Part shown: piece by piece, positions 9,221 to 17,440 of the stretch
Layout: each line of letters starts with the position of its first letter
Position numbering within the stretch: the first letter of the stretch is position 1
Source of the DNA: JAJDAH01 sp964487605
GTDB taxonomy: Bacteria; Myxococcota_A; Polyangia; Polyangiales; Polyangiaceae
Reading direction: 5' to 3'
DNA length: 64,000 bases
Assembly (NCBI GenBank): GCA_964487605.1
Contig: CAZARU010000019.1
Location: 14,772-78,771 of the forward strand
The notes under the pieces: model-generated
Databases searched by the model: none
What the model was told of the DNA's origin: nothing
Seen by the model: the letters and a program-made list of their open reading frames with translations, nothing else
Program-made: the position numbers and the translations under genes

Positions 9221-9703
9221 TCAGTTCAGGGACCGGAGCTTCGCGAGCGCGCTGCTCGCCATGGCGTCGTGCGGATGCAGGGCGAGCGCAGCCTCGAACT
9301 GCTCGATGGCGCGCGAGACCTTCCCCTGCGCCGCGTACACCCTGCCGAGGTTGAGGAACGGGAAGTGTCGAGGCTCGTACCTCGCCGCGACCTTCGCGCG
9401 CTCGAACCACTCGATCGAGTCGTCGAGCAGGCCCTTCTCGAGCAAGTACACTCCGATGTCGTTGTACGGGTTCCCGAAGTCCGGGTCCACCGCGATGGCG
9501 CGCTTGCAGTGGTCTATCGCGGCGTCCGTGTCGCCACGCCACGACAGGACCCATCCGAGAAACGTGTGCGCCTCTGCCGTCGGGCAGAGGCGCAGTGACT
9601 GCTCGTACAGTGCGATGGCGCCGTCGACGTCGCTCGCCATCTGGAGCTCGTAGGCGCGCTCCCACAGGCGAACCGCCTCGGCGCGGGGATCGTCGTCCTT
9701 CAC
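9221..9703 (-). CDS. TPR-repeat protein
   Basis: About 160 aa from the GTG at 9703, consisting almost wholly of tetratricopeptide repeats: AVRLWERAYELQMASDVDGA, AIALYEQSLRLCPTAEAHTF, AIDHCKRAIAVDPDFGNPY, DSIEWFERAKVAARYEPRHF and AIEQFEAALALHPHDAMA. No signal peptide is seen, so it is probably a cytoplasmic scaffold for protein-protein contacts; its partner is unknown. The frame stays open to 9811, but that would overlap argC and adds Cys/Arg-rich sequence unlike the repeats. It is convergent with the aromatic-repeat protein and divergent from argC. Confidence 0.82.
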   Translation of the reverse strand: MKDDDPRAEAVRLWERAYELQMASDVDGAIALYEQSLRLCPTAEAHTFLGWVLSWRGDTDAAIDHCKRAIAVDPDFGNPYNDIGVYLLEKGLLDDSIEWFERAKVAARYEPRHFPFLNLGRVYAAQGKVSRAIEQFEAALALHPHDAMASSALAKLRSLN

Positions 9704-9779
9704 GGTGGCCCGGCGACACTCATAGCACGCCGTGTCGCGCCGACGCGCGAGGTCCGGACTCGTCCGCCGGTTTCTGAGG

Positions 9780-9785
9780 TACGAT
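9780..9785 (+). promoter_or_regulatory. -10-like box close to the argC start
   Basis: TACGAT ends 6 bases before the GTG of argC; no convincing -35 is seen. It is consistent with a leaderless transcript. Confidence 0.35.
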
Positions 9786-9791
9786 CGCGGA

Positions 9792-10835
9792 GTGAAGAGA
9801 GCCGCCATCATGGGGGGCAGCGGGTACGCGGGCGCGGAGCTGTCGCGACGCCTCCTCTGTCACCCCACCGTCGAGCTCGTTCGCGTCGCCTCCGTCGATC
9901 ACGTCGGCAAGCCCCTGTCCGCTGCTCATCCGAACCTCGAAGGGATGACCGAGCTCGTGTTCGAGGATCTGGCCCCGCGAGAAGTAGCCCGGGACGTGGA
10001 CGTCGTCCTGCTCGCCCTTCCCACGTCAGTCAGCGTCACCGTGGTCCCCCAGCTCGTGGAGGCGGGCGTGAAGGTCATCGATCTCTCGGGAGCGTTTCGC
10101 CTGGGGGATCCTGCGACGTTCGAGCGATGCTACGGCTTGGCGCATCCCCGCCCCGACCTGATGGCGAGGGCCGTCTATGGCTCGCCCGAGCTCCATCGCG
10201 ACCTCCTCGTCGGCGCGGACCTGATCGGAGCGCCCGGGTGCTTCGCGACGGCGATCGAGCTCGGGTTGCTCCCCCTCGCCCGGGCGGGTTGGCTCGCGAA
10301 CGGCGTCTTCGTCGTGGGGATCACGGGCTCGAGCGGGAGTGGCGTCGTGCCTTCGGCGGGGACGCACCACCCCGTGCGTGCCGTCAACCTGCGGACGTAT
10401 CGTCCCCTCGAGCACCAGCACGCGCCGGAGGTGGTCGAAGCGCTCACCGCCGCAGGCGCCACCGCCCTTGCCCTCCACTTCGTGCCGGTGTCTGCTCCCC
10501 TCAGTCGAGGGATCTTCGCCACGAGCTTCGCGCGAGTGCCGTCCGACGTGACGGAGGAAGATCTTGCCGCAGCCGTGGACGAGACGTTCCGCGATGCCGC
10601 TTTCGTCCGTCGCCCGCGCGAACGCCTCCCCGAGGTCGTGGCGGTCGCGGGTTCGAACTACGCGGAGGTGGCGCTCACGCTGGGTCCGCCGGAGGGCGAC
10701 GGACGACTGGTGACGTGCTTCTCGGCGCTCGACAACCTCGTCAAGGGGGGTGCTGGCCAGGTCATCCAGTGCATGAACCTGGCCCTCGGCCTCGACGAGC
10801 GCGACGGCCTGGCACAGGCCGGCACGTTCCCCTGA
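9792..10835 (+). CDS. argC: N-acetyl-gamma-glutamyl-phosphate reductase
   Basis: NADPH-dependent reduction of N-acetylglutamyl phosphate to the semialdehyde in arginine biosynthesis; 347 aa. N-terminal nucleotide-binding motif GGSGYAGAELSRRLLCHP; ALPTSVSVTV; catalytic Cys in GAPGCFATAIELGL; ITGSSGSGVVPSAGTHHPVR; C-terminal NLVKGGAGQVIQCMNLALG, the standard family ending. Related LysY enzymes of lysine biosynthesis share the fold, but no lysW-type neighbour is present. The GTG at 9792 starts directly before the Rossmann strand and has no Shine-Dalgarno. It is monocistronic as far as the window shows: the flanking genes are convergent and divergent. Confidence 0.93.
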   Translation: MKRAAIMGGSGYAGAELSRRLLCHPTVELVRVASVDHVGKPLSAAHPNLEGMTELVFEDLAPREVARDVDVVLLALPTSVSVTVVPQLVEAGVKVIDLSGAFRLGDPATFERCYGLAHPRPDLMARAVYGSPELHRDLLVGADLIGAPGCFATAIELGLLPLARAGWLANGVFVVGITGSSGSGVVPSAGTHHPVRAVNLRTYRPLEHQHAPEVVEALTAAGATALALHFVPVSAPLSRGIFATSFARVPSDVTEEDLAAAVDETFRDAAFVRRPRERLPEVVAVAGSNYAEVALTLGPPEGDGRLVTCFSALDNLVKGGAGQVIQCMNLALGLDERDGLAQAGTFP

Positions 10836-10858
10836 GCCAGAACCGCCCAGCGCGCGCG

Positions 10859-11743
10859 TCAGTGCTCGACGACGCCGACCTCGGGTTGAGCTATCCCCTG
10901 CTGCGCGGAGGAGATGCCGTCCTCGGGGACGTCGGCACAGCAGCGGAAGCCGGTCTCCATGCCGTTGTACCAGCGGTCGTGCGCCGTCTGAGCGGCACGA
11001 CAGTGGTTTCGCCCGGGCTGCCAGTATGCACCCTTCATCGCCGGTCGTGGCGGGTTGGACCCGTCGATGGTCACGAACTCCTCGAGGTTGCCGGTCAGAT
11101 TACGCACCCCGAACGGACTCGTGCACCGCGGGTACGAGTCCGACGGCGCGCGCATGTCGCGCAGGGTTCCCTCTCTCGACACGATGTCGGTGTGGTCGGC
11201 GTTGCACGCCGTGGCATCCCGCTTCCACCCGTACGGGTACGGACGCATCTCCTCGCCCTCGCAAGCGAAGTTCCACTCGCTCTCGGTACAGACGCGCTTG
11301 CCCAGCCCCTTGCAGGTCTTCTCGGCGTGGGTCCACGACTTGAAGTTGGCGGGCAGCGTCTTGCCCTCGGGCGTGAACTCGTCCTTGTCGATGCAGTAGC
11401 GTAGCGGCAGCTTCGACTTCGAGAGGCACTGCGCCGGCTTGGCGTACTCCGCGCAGCGGTAGAACTCGTAAGGTCCCTCCGGATCCATGTAGTCGAGGCA
11501 TCGATGCTGCACCTTGGGGCAGTAGTCGCCCTCCACCAGCGCCATGCCCGCGGGGCAATCCGTCCGAGCTTCGACCTCGGTGACCAGACCCGGGGTGACC
11601 GCCGCGAGTGGCTGGCCCGCCGCGGCCTGCGTCACGGCACCGAGTCGGTCCAGGTCGGGCTGGGCCGGGGGCGCGTCCCGGTCGCACGACGCGAGGACGA
11701 GGCTACCCGCTGCCGCGACGGCGGCCGTGGAGACGAGGCGCAC
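10859..11743 (-). CDS. SUMF/FGE-like domain lipoprotein
   Basis: A 294-aa protein, if started at the GTG at 11743, with a short lipoprotein signal ending VLASC near residue 20. The body is a sulfatase-modifying-factor (FGE-sulfatase, C-type-lectin-like) domain: DCPAGMALVEGDYCP, CTESEWNFACEGEEMRPYPY, FGVRNLTGNLEEFV, MKGAYWQPGRNHCRAA and GFRCCAD. It is Cys-rich, suggesting disulfides in the periplasm. Only one Cys lies in the segment corresponding to the paired catalytic cysteines of formylglycine-generating enzymes, so catalytic activity is doubtful. A longer TTG start at 11779 is possible, but that TTG is also the -35 of a good promoter. Paralogue of the gene just upstream. Confidence 0.8.
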   Translation of the reverse strand: MRLVSTAAVAAAGSLVLASCDRDAPPAQPDLDRLGAVTQAAAGQPLAAVTPGLVTEVEARTDCPAGMALVEGDYCPKVQHRCLDYMDPEGPYEFYRCAEYAKPAQCLSKSKLPLRYCIDKDEFTPEGKTLPANFKSWTHAEKTCKGLGKRVCTESEWNFACEGEEMRPYPYGWKRDATACNADHTDIVSREGTLRDMRAPSDSYPRCTSPFGVRNLTGNLEEFVTIDGSNPPRPAMKGAYWQPGRNHCRAAQTAHDRWYNGMETGFRCCADVPEDGISSAQQGIAQPEVGVVEH

Positions 11744-11750
11744 GCCGGGG

Positions 11751-11779
11751 ACTTTCCGGGGTTCGCCGGGATCCGTCAA
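11751..11779 (-). promoter_or_regulatory. promoter of the first SUMF-like gene, close to its GTG
   Basis: Reading the minus strand, TTGACG (11779-11774), a 17-base spacer, GAAAGT (11756-11751), then 7 bases to GTG at 11743. It predicts a leaderless or nearly leaderless mRNA and argues against the TTG at 11779 as start. Confidence 0.4.
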
Positions 11780-11854
11780 GCTGACGTTGCGTCACCCTTG
11801 CGCCTCGGAGGTGGATCCAAACGAAAATACCGCGGAAAGTGCACCTCATGGATG

Positions 11855-11872
11855 CGGGGGGATGCGCCCCCG
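11855..11872 (-). terminator. GC hairpin after the second SUMF-like gene
   Basis: CGGGGG and CCCCCG arms separated by six bases, 24 bases past the stop at 11896. No T-run follows, so it may only be a weak or Rho-assisted stop between the two paralogues. Confidence 0.3.
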
Positions 11873-11895
11873 TCCGCTTGCGGATGCTCCGACAG

Positions 11896-12798
11896 TCAGC
11901 CCGACGCGCCGGCCAGGCCCGACCCTTCGGTGTCCGCGCAGCATCGCACGCCGACCTGGATGTCCTCGTAGTAGTCGTCGTGGGCGGTCGTGGCGGGTCG
12001 ACACCGGTTCCTTCCGGCCATCCACCAGCCACCCTTCAGCGCGTTGCGGAAGGGGTGAGCGTGCGTGGCGCCATCGCGGAAGGTCGTCTCGTCCACGTTG
12101 CCGACCATGTTCTCCACGCCGAACGGGCTCGCGCACTCGGGCCGCGCGTCCACCGGCTCGCGATGGTCCCGGAGCACGCGCTTTCGCGGGTTTTCCTCGA
12201 ACAGGTCGTCACGGTCCTGATTGCACACCGGACGCCGCTCCCACCCGTAAGGATAGGGCCGCATTTCCGGCCCTTCGCACGCGAAGTTCCACTCGCTCTC
12301 GGTGCAGATGCGCTTGCCGGCGTCCCGGCACACCTTGCTCGCCTTGACGAAGCTCTGGTGGTTCAGCGGCAGGTTCGAGCCGTCCTCTCGGGTCTCAAAG
12401 CGATCGATGCAGTACCGCATCGAGACCTTCTTGCCGACGCAGCGCGCCTGGGGTTCGTACTCGGCGCAGCGCGCATATTGAAGCTTCTGGTCGTCGAGCC
12501 ACCGCTTGCAGGTATGCCTCACGTCCGTGCAGTACTCCCCCTCGACGAGGATCGAGCCGTCGGGACAGCCGCCCGGCGCTGCCGGGGCCGCGGTCGGTCC
12601 CGTTCCGGGGGCACTCGCGGGGTCGGAAGCGGCCGTGGGGTCGGCGCGAGTCACGGGTACGCTGTTACGCACCTCCACGTCGGCGTTACGCGCCGCGGAG
12701 GGGGCCGGTGGCGTGCCGGGCGAATCGATGAAGGCGCCGAGCACCGTGGCCGGGACCAGGAACGACGCGAGGATCAGGGCGCTGCCCCTCTGAATCAT
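11896..12798 (-). CDS. secreted SUMF/FGE-like domain protein
   Basis: About 300 aa, paralogous to the lipoprotein gene 150 bases downstream. The N-terminal signal segment (ALILASFLVPATVLGAF) is followed by a Pro/Ala-rich linker, then the SUMF-like domain: CPDGSILVEGEYCTDVRH, MRYCIDRFE, CTESEWNFACEGPEMRPYPY, SPFGVENMVGNVDE, LKGGWWMAGRNRCRPA and GVRCCAD. Like its sibling it keeps a single Cys at the GRNRCR position, so it may be a structural or binding member rather than a formylglycine generator. ATG at 12798 has a GGAG eight bases upstream; another ATG at 12834 would add RESRSGRRHL but has no ribosome site. Confidence 0.8.
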   Translation of the reverse strand: MIQRGSALILASFLVPATVLGAFIDSPGTPPAPSAARNADVEVRNSVPVTRADPTAASDPASAPGTGPTAAPAAPGGCPDGSILVEGEYCTDVRHTCKRWLDDQKLQYARCAEYEPQARCVGKKVSMRYCIDRFETREDGSNLPLNHQSFVKASKVCRDAGKRICTESEWNFACEGPEMRPYPYGWERRPVCNQDRDDLFEENPRKRVLRDHREPVDARPECASPFGVENMVGNVDETTFRDGATHAHPFRNALKGGWWMAGRNRCRPATTAHDDYYEDIQVGVRCCADTEGSGLAGASG

Positions 12799-12902
12799 GA
12801 GGTGTCTCCGCCCGGATCGTGATTCGCGCGACATTTTCGGTACAACTTTCGCGGGCGTGGTCCCCGCACGACCCCGGGACGAAGCAACCCCCGTGCCGTG
12901 TC

Positions 12903-13736
12903 TCAAGGCGCGCTGGCTCGTGCCGCGTCTCCCAGGAACGGAACGAAGCGAACGCCCATGAGGCGCTCCCGCTCGAAGGCCTGAGTACCGCTCCCCGTTC
13001 CTGTGCGGGTATGCCGCTCGAGCTCCTGGGCCTCGTCGTGGGGGCCCACGGGGATCACCAGCCGCCCGCCGGGTCCGAGCTGCTCGAGCAGAGGGGTCGG
13101 GACGTGGCGCGGCGCCGCCGTGACCAGGATCACGTCGAACGGCGCGGCCTCCGGCCATCCGACGTAGCCGTCCCCGACGCGGAGGGCGACACGCGCTCCG
13201 TAGCCCGCGCGCCGGAGGTTCGCCGCCCCCTGGGCAGCCACGCCAGGGAGGTACTCGATGCTGAAAGTCTCGCGGCAGAGCTCGGCGAGCACCGCGGCCT
13301 GGTAGCCGCTGCCGGTGCCGATCTCGAGGCACCGCGACTCGGCCCGGGGACGCGCCGCCTGCGTCATGAACGCGACGATGTACGGCTGGCTGATGGTCTG
13401 TCCGTGCCCGATGGGCAGCGGGCGGTCGGCGTAGGCCTTGCCCGCGCTCGTGGAGGGCACGAACGCGTGCCGCGGGACCTTGCGCATGGCCGCGAGCACC
13501 CGCTCGTCGTCGATGTCTCGCCCAGCGAGCTGCCGAGAGACCATAGCCGCGCGCTCGGCGACGCGTTCGTCGCCCGCGTTCGACGCAGGCGCTTCGGCTG
13601 GCTCCGCCGCCGGTGATGACGTCAGCCCGGAGGTACGGTCGGGGCGCGGCTCGCTCCGCTTGCAGGCGGCGAGCGCGGTGAGCGTGAGGACGACGACACC
13701 CGCGCGTCGCAATCGGCGCATCGGGGCGGGTCTCAA
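12903..13736 (-). CDS. pcm: exported protein-L-isoaspartate O-methyltransferase (lipoprotein)
   Basis: SAM-dependent methyltransferase of the PCMT family, which repairs isoaspartyl residues in aged proteins; 277 aa. Unusually, the N-terminus is a lipoprotein signal (RRLRRAGVVVLTLTALAAC, Cys near residue 25) with a Pro/Ala linker, placing the enzyme outside the cytoplasm. Catalytic domain: RHAFVP, YADRPLPIGHGQTISQPYIV (PIMT signature), SAM motif CLEIGTGSGYQAAVLAEL, FDVILVTAAP and GGRLVIPVG. Its start overlaps the M50 protease stop by four bases, so the two are coupled. Where SAM would come from outside the cytoplasm is unclear. Confidence 0.88.
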   Translation of the reverse strand: MRPAPMRRLRRAGVVVLTLTALAACKRSEPRPDRTSGLTSSPAAEPAEAPASNAGDERVAERAAMVSRQLAGRDIDDERVLAAMRKVPRHAFVPSTSAGKAYADRPLPIGHGQTISQPYIVAFMTQAARPRAESRCLEIGTGSGYQAAVLAELCRETFSIEYLPGVAAQGAANLRRAGYGARVALRVGDGYVGWPEAAPFDVILVTAAPRHVPTPLLEQLGPGGRLVIPVGPHDEAQELERHTRTGTGSGTQAFERERLMGVRFVPFLGDAARASAP

Positions 13737-15091
13737 CCCCCCGCGCCGGGTACGAGCGCTTCGAACCTGGCGTCGCCCGACAGCGTCGCGAGATCCGCGT
13801 CGTGCCGTGCCGCCTCCGGGTGCGGGAGCCCCGCGCGGACGGCGTCGGTCAGAGCTTGCAGCGCGTCGTCCCTGCGCCCGCCTCGAGCGAACGCCCGCGC
13901 CGCGTCGAACGCGTCCCCCGGCTCGCCGGTCCGGTCGAAGAGCTGGCGGAACACCCGCGCGCTGGCCACGTGGGCTGCGCCGTCGAACGCCTGGCGCGCG
14001 AGCTGTCGCAGGTCGCTCGTGGGGACGGAGTCCGCCACGGACAGGGCGAGCCGCCCCGCTTCCTCGGCGCGGCCGCTCTCGAGCAGCGCGCGCACCAGGA
14101 GCCCGGCGACCTCGGGGCGGTCGTCACCGCGCTCCCGCGCGGCGCCGAGAACGTCCAGGGCGCGCTCGGTGCGGCCAGCCCCCACCGACACGGCGCCGAT
14201 GAGGTACGGATCGAGTCGTCGAGGGTCGGCGGCCGACTCCACGGCACGCATCGCCGCCTCGGGCTGCCCGTCGAGGAGCTCGGCCCAGGCGAGGACTTCA
14301 AGGGCCTCGTCGCGAAGGGAGGATTCGCCGGCCGCGTCGACCACCGCCGCGGCGATGGCAGAAGCCTGCCGGTACTCCGTGGCCTCCAGGGAGGCGCGCG
14401 CGCGCTCGAGCGCGGCGGCGAGCGCCTCGGGCCGAGGCCGCTCCTCGGCGCTGCGTCGCGACGCCATGTAGTTCACCACGCCGCCCGCGAGGAACAGGGC
14501 TGCCCCGATGATCCAGCCCATCGCGAGCATGAAGAGCGCCACGGCGAGGCCGAAGAGGAGCGAAACCGTCGCCGTCAGGCGCTGCCGCGTGGGACCGAGC
14601 GCCGCGGACAGGACCTGACCTCCGTCGAAAGGCAGCACCGGCAGGAGGTTCACGGCGCCCCAGACGAAATTGACCCACACCGTCATGGCGAGAATGCGGT
14701 CAGTCTGGCTCGCCGGAGCTTCCTCCGCGCCGCGGTTCTCTCCCGAGAGCGCCATGGAGAACACCCAGGCGGCGATGCCGAGGGCGAAGCCGGCGCCGGG
14801 ACCCGCCAGGCTCACGATGGCGCGACGACCTCGACTCATTTCCGAGGTGGGGCGCCAGCTCGTCGTGCCTCCGAGCATGTGGAGGCTGATGCGCGGCGAC
14901 TCTCCGAAGCGACGCGCCAGCGCTGCGTGACCGAACTCGTGAACCAGCACGGACACGAGCACGACGCCGACGACCGACAGCATGCTGGCGACCGTCGGAT
15001 CGGCGCGCAGGCCGAGGTACAGCGGCAGCACCCAGAAGCCCGGGTGAACCTCGGTGGGAACGCCGAACAGGCGGAACGCGAGAACGCCCAT
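13733..15091 (-). CDS. M50 site-2-type intramembrane metalloprotease with helical tail
   Basis: About 452 aa. The N-terminal half is an M50B site-2 protease: FRLFGVPTEVHPGFW start, zinc motif HEFGH at about 51-55 inside a transmembrane helix, and LLPVLPFDGGQVLSAALG (third zinc ligand region) near residue 155, with further hydrophobic segments to about 215. The C-terminal half is Ala/Arg/Glu-rich helical sequence resembling degenerate TPRs, probably cytoplasmic. Such proteases release membrane-bound factors or clear signal peptides; the substrate is unknown. I choose ATG 15091 just before the conserved FRLFGVP; a GTG at 15112 would add seven residues. It heads a run with the exported PIMT. Confidence 0.87.
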   Translation of the reverse strand: MGVLAFRLFGVPTEVHPGFWVLPLYLGLRADPTVASMLSVVGVVLVSVLVHEFGHAALARRFGESPRISLHMLGGTTSWRPTSEMSRGRRAIVSLAGPGAGFALGIAAWVFSMALSGENRGAEEAPASQTDRILAMTVWVNFVWGAVNLLPVLPFDGGQVLSAALGPTRQRLTATVSLLFGLAVALFMLAMGWIIGAALFLAGGVVNYMASRRSAEERPRPEALAAALERARASLEATEYRQASAIAAAVVDAAGESSLRDEALEVLAWAELLDGQPEAAMRAVESAADPRRLDPYLIGAVSVGAGRTERALDVLGAARERGDDRPEVAGLLVRALLESGRAEEAGRLALSVADSVPTSDLRQLARQAFDGAAHVASARVFRQLFDRTGEPGDAFDAARAFARGGRRDDALQALTDAVRAGLPHPEAARHDADLATLSGDARFEALVPGAGG

Positions 15092-15124
15092 GATCGTCGT
15101 CGGTTCTAGCACGCTCGAGGGGGG

Positions 15125-17386
15125 TCAACCCGCCACGGTGTCGGATTTCGCGGCGCCCCCGATCCGGCCCGAGACGTGGCCAGCGACGGCGCGCGTGCGC
15201 TCCCAGGCGCGGGCCATTCGCTCGAGCTGCTCGAGCAAGTCGGCGTTGGTCTCCACCCAGTAGCTCGCCTGCGCATTCCGGCTGCCTACCCAGGTCGTGA
15301 CGGCTCGCTCGTGCCATGCACTCGGGATCGCCTCCATCATCTCCTCGTCCGTGCGGTCGTCCCCCGCGGCGAACAGGAAGTCACACTCCGCGTGCTGCTT
15401 CAGGATGCGCTTCGCGGCGTGTCCTTTCGTGTGGTCGCTGTAGCGCACCTCGATGACCCTGGCGCCCCGCAGGACGCTGAACGGCTTTCGACGGACCGCG
15501 TCTTCGAGCTGCGCGAGGAGCTCCGTGGCCTGAAAGGCCGCGAACTCCGGATCGGCCGCCCGGTAGTGCCACGCGATGGCCGCGCTCTTCTCTTCGATGG
15601 AGCTGCCAGGCGTGCGCGAGACGAACGTCTCGAGCATCGGACGAATCAGACGCTTCAAGGGGGCGCCGTCGACACGACGCCCCGCCTCCCAGGCCCCCTC
15701 CCGGCTGCGGATGGAGAGCCCGTGTTCGCACACGAGGCCGAGCGGCAGGTGGCCGAGCCACTCCTCCAGAATGTCGCGAGTCCTTCCGCTGACCACGTAG
15801 ACGACGGCGACGCGGGCGAGCTGGGCGAGCACGGCCAGAATCCGCTCGTCCGGAGCCGCGTCCTTCGGCTTCAAGACGTAGGAACGCAGGGTCCCGTCGT
15901 AGTCCAGCAGCACCAGGGGGTTCTTCGCACCCGCGATGCGCTCGGCGAGTGGCGACTCCTGGACGTCGAGGCGAGAGGCCGCGGGACGTGGGTCGCGCGT
16001 CGTCGAGTCGAGCAGATCGAGGAAGCGGTTCGCCCATGCCATGGCGGTGTTCTCGCGGACGAAGTCCAGCATGTGTCGAAAGCTCGCCTTGTCCGGCGTG
16101 GCGGCCCGCAGCTCCGCATCGAGCACGTCCGCGACCTCACGAACGCTGTGGGGGTTCACCAGTCGAGCGCCGGGGAGGCAATGCGCGGCGCCCGCGAACT
16201 CGCTGAGCACCAGGACGCCCCCCTGCTCCCCTCGTGCGGCAACGTATTCGAGCGCCACGAGGTTCATCCCGTCGCGCAGGGGCGTCACGAGCGCGATGTC
16301 CGCCGCGCGATACAGGCCCGTCAACCGAGCACGCGACACGCTCTGATTCACGTAGACGATGGGCATGCCGCTGGACGAGCCGTAGAGCCCGTTGATGCGC
16401 CCGACCAGCTCGTCCACCTCGCGCTTGAGCGTCTGGTACTCTGCGACGCCGGTGCGTGACGGAGCGGCGATCTGGATCAGCACCACGCGATCCTGCCACT
16501 CCGGGTGCGCGCGCAGCAGTTCCTCGAAGGCGCCGAGCTTCTGCGGCAGGCCCTTCGTGTAGTCGAGGCGGTCGACGCCCACGATCACCTTCTTGCCCAC
16601 GTAGGCGCGCTCCACGGCCGCGCGTTCCGCCAGAGCCTCCCGCGTCGCGGCCAGCTCGTCGATTTCGCCGGGGTCGATGCCGATGGGAAGCGCAGCGAGC
16701 TGCACCCTGTGCGACGAGAGGCGAATCTCCTCCGGGTCGGACTCGATTCCGAGCACGCGGAGCACGGCATGGCGGAAGTGGCTGACGTACTCGTAGGCGT
16801 GGAACGCGACCAGGTTGGCGCCGAGCAATCCGCGGAGAATCGATCCGCGGACCGGCAGGGTCCGGTACGTCTCCGCCGACGGGAACGGGATGTGGAGGAA
16901 GAAACCGATGGGACCACGGTGGCCCTTGCGACGCAGCAGCTCCGGCACGCGAGCGAGCTGGTAGTCGTGCACCCAGACGGCGTCTCCCGGCGCCGCAATC
17001 GCGGCGATCTCGTCCGCGAACTTCTGGTTGACCGTCTTGTAGGACTGCCACGCCGAGTCGTCGAAGTGCGAGCGATCCGTCAGGTTGTGGAAGAGCGGCC
17101 AGAGGACGCGGTTCGAGAAGCCCTCGTAGAACCCCTGCACGTCGTCCTCGGTGAGGAACACCGGGACGCTTCCATGCTCCGCCAGGAGCGCCGTCACCTC
17201 ACCTCGGGCCGGCTCGACCACCGTCGTGCCGGGCCAGCCAATCCACGTGAATGCCCGCTTCCCGGCGACCGACTTCAGCGCGGTCACCAGGCCGCCGGTG
17301 CTCGTCGTCGCTTCCCAACGGTCCTCCCGCTGTGACAGAGTCACCGGGAGCCTCGCCGAGGCGACGATGAGCTTCGGTCGCGACAT
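15125..17386 (-). CDS. otsAB: bifunctional trehalose-6-phosphate synthase/phosphatase
   Basis: A 753-aa fusion making trehalose from UDP-glucose and glucose-6-phosphate. Residues 1 to about 475 are the GT20 synthase (OtsA): TSTGGLVTALKSVAG, VWVHDYQLARVPELLR, FFLHIPFPS, VDRLDYTKGLPQKL, PLRDGMNLVALEYVA. Residues from about 490 are the HAD phosphatase (OtsB): LLDYDGTLRSY, VVSGRTRDILEEWL, CEHGLSIR, KGHAAKRIL and AAGDDRTDEEMMEA. Both active sites look complete. Fused enzymes are usual in eukaryotes and occur in some bacteria. It is divergent from a GH15 hydrolase across 54 bases; a TATAAG box ends 6 bases before the ATG. Confidence 0.95.
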   Translation of the reverse strand: MSRPKLIVASARLPVTLSQREDRWEATTSTGGLVTALKSVAGKRAFTWIGWPGTTVVEPARGEVTALLAEHGSVPVFLTEDDVQGFYEGFSNRVLWPLFHNLTDRSHFDDSAWQSYKTVNQKFADEIAAIAAPGDAVWVHDYQLARVPELLRRKGHRGPIGFFLHIPFPSAETYRTLPVRGSILRGLLGANLVAFHAYEYVSHFRHAVLRVLGIESDPEEIRLSSHRVQLAALPIGIDPGEIDELAATREALAERAAVERAYVGKKVIVGVDRLDYTKGLPQKLGAFEELLRAHPEWQDRVVLIQIAAPSRTGVAEYQTLKREVDELVGRINGLYGSSSGMPIVYVNQSVSRARLTGLYRAADIALVTPLRDGMNLVALEYVAARGEQGGVLVLSEFAGAAHCLPGARLVNPHSVREVADVLDAELRAATPDKASFRHMLDFVRENTAMAWANRFLDLLDSTTRDPRPAASRLDVQESPLAERIAGAKNPLVLLDYDGTLRSYVLKPKDAAPDERILAVLAQLARVAVVYVVSGRTRDILEEWLGHLPLGLVCEHGLSIRSREGAWEAGRRVDGAPLKRLIRPMLETFVSRTPGSSIEEKSAAIAWHYRAADPEFAAFQATELLAQLEDAVRRKPFSVLRGARVIEVRYSDHTKGHAAKRILKQHAECDFLFAAGDDRTDEEMMEAIPSAWHERAVTTWVGSRNAQASYWVETNADLLEQLERMARAWERTRAVAGHVSGRIGGAAKSDTVAG

Positions 17387-17392
17387 GACACC

Positions 17393-17398
17393 CTTATA
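17393..17398 (-). promoter_or_regulatory. -10 box directly before otsAB
   Basis: TATAAG on the minus strand (five of six consensus bases), 6 bases before the ATG at 17386. Transcription would begin at or next to the start codon; no good -35 is visible. Confidence 0.5.
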
Positions 17399-17440
17399 CA
17401 CCCGCGAGTCCTGCGACGCCGACTCGAGGCGCTCACGTTC

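Noticed and set aside
11744..11779. TTG at 11779 as the start of the SUMF lipoprotein
   Set aside because: That TTG is the first part of a TTGACG -35 element with a fitting -10; the GTG at 11743 directly precedes the signal peptide.
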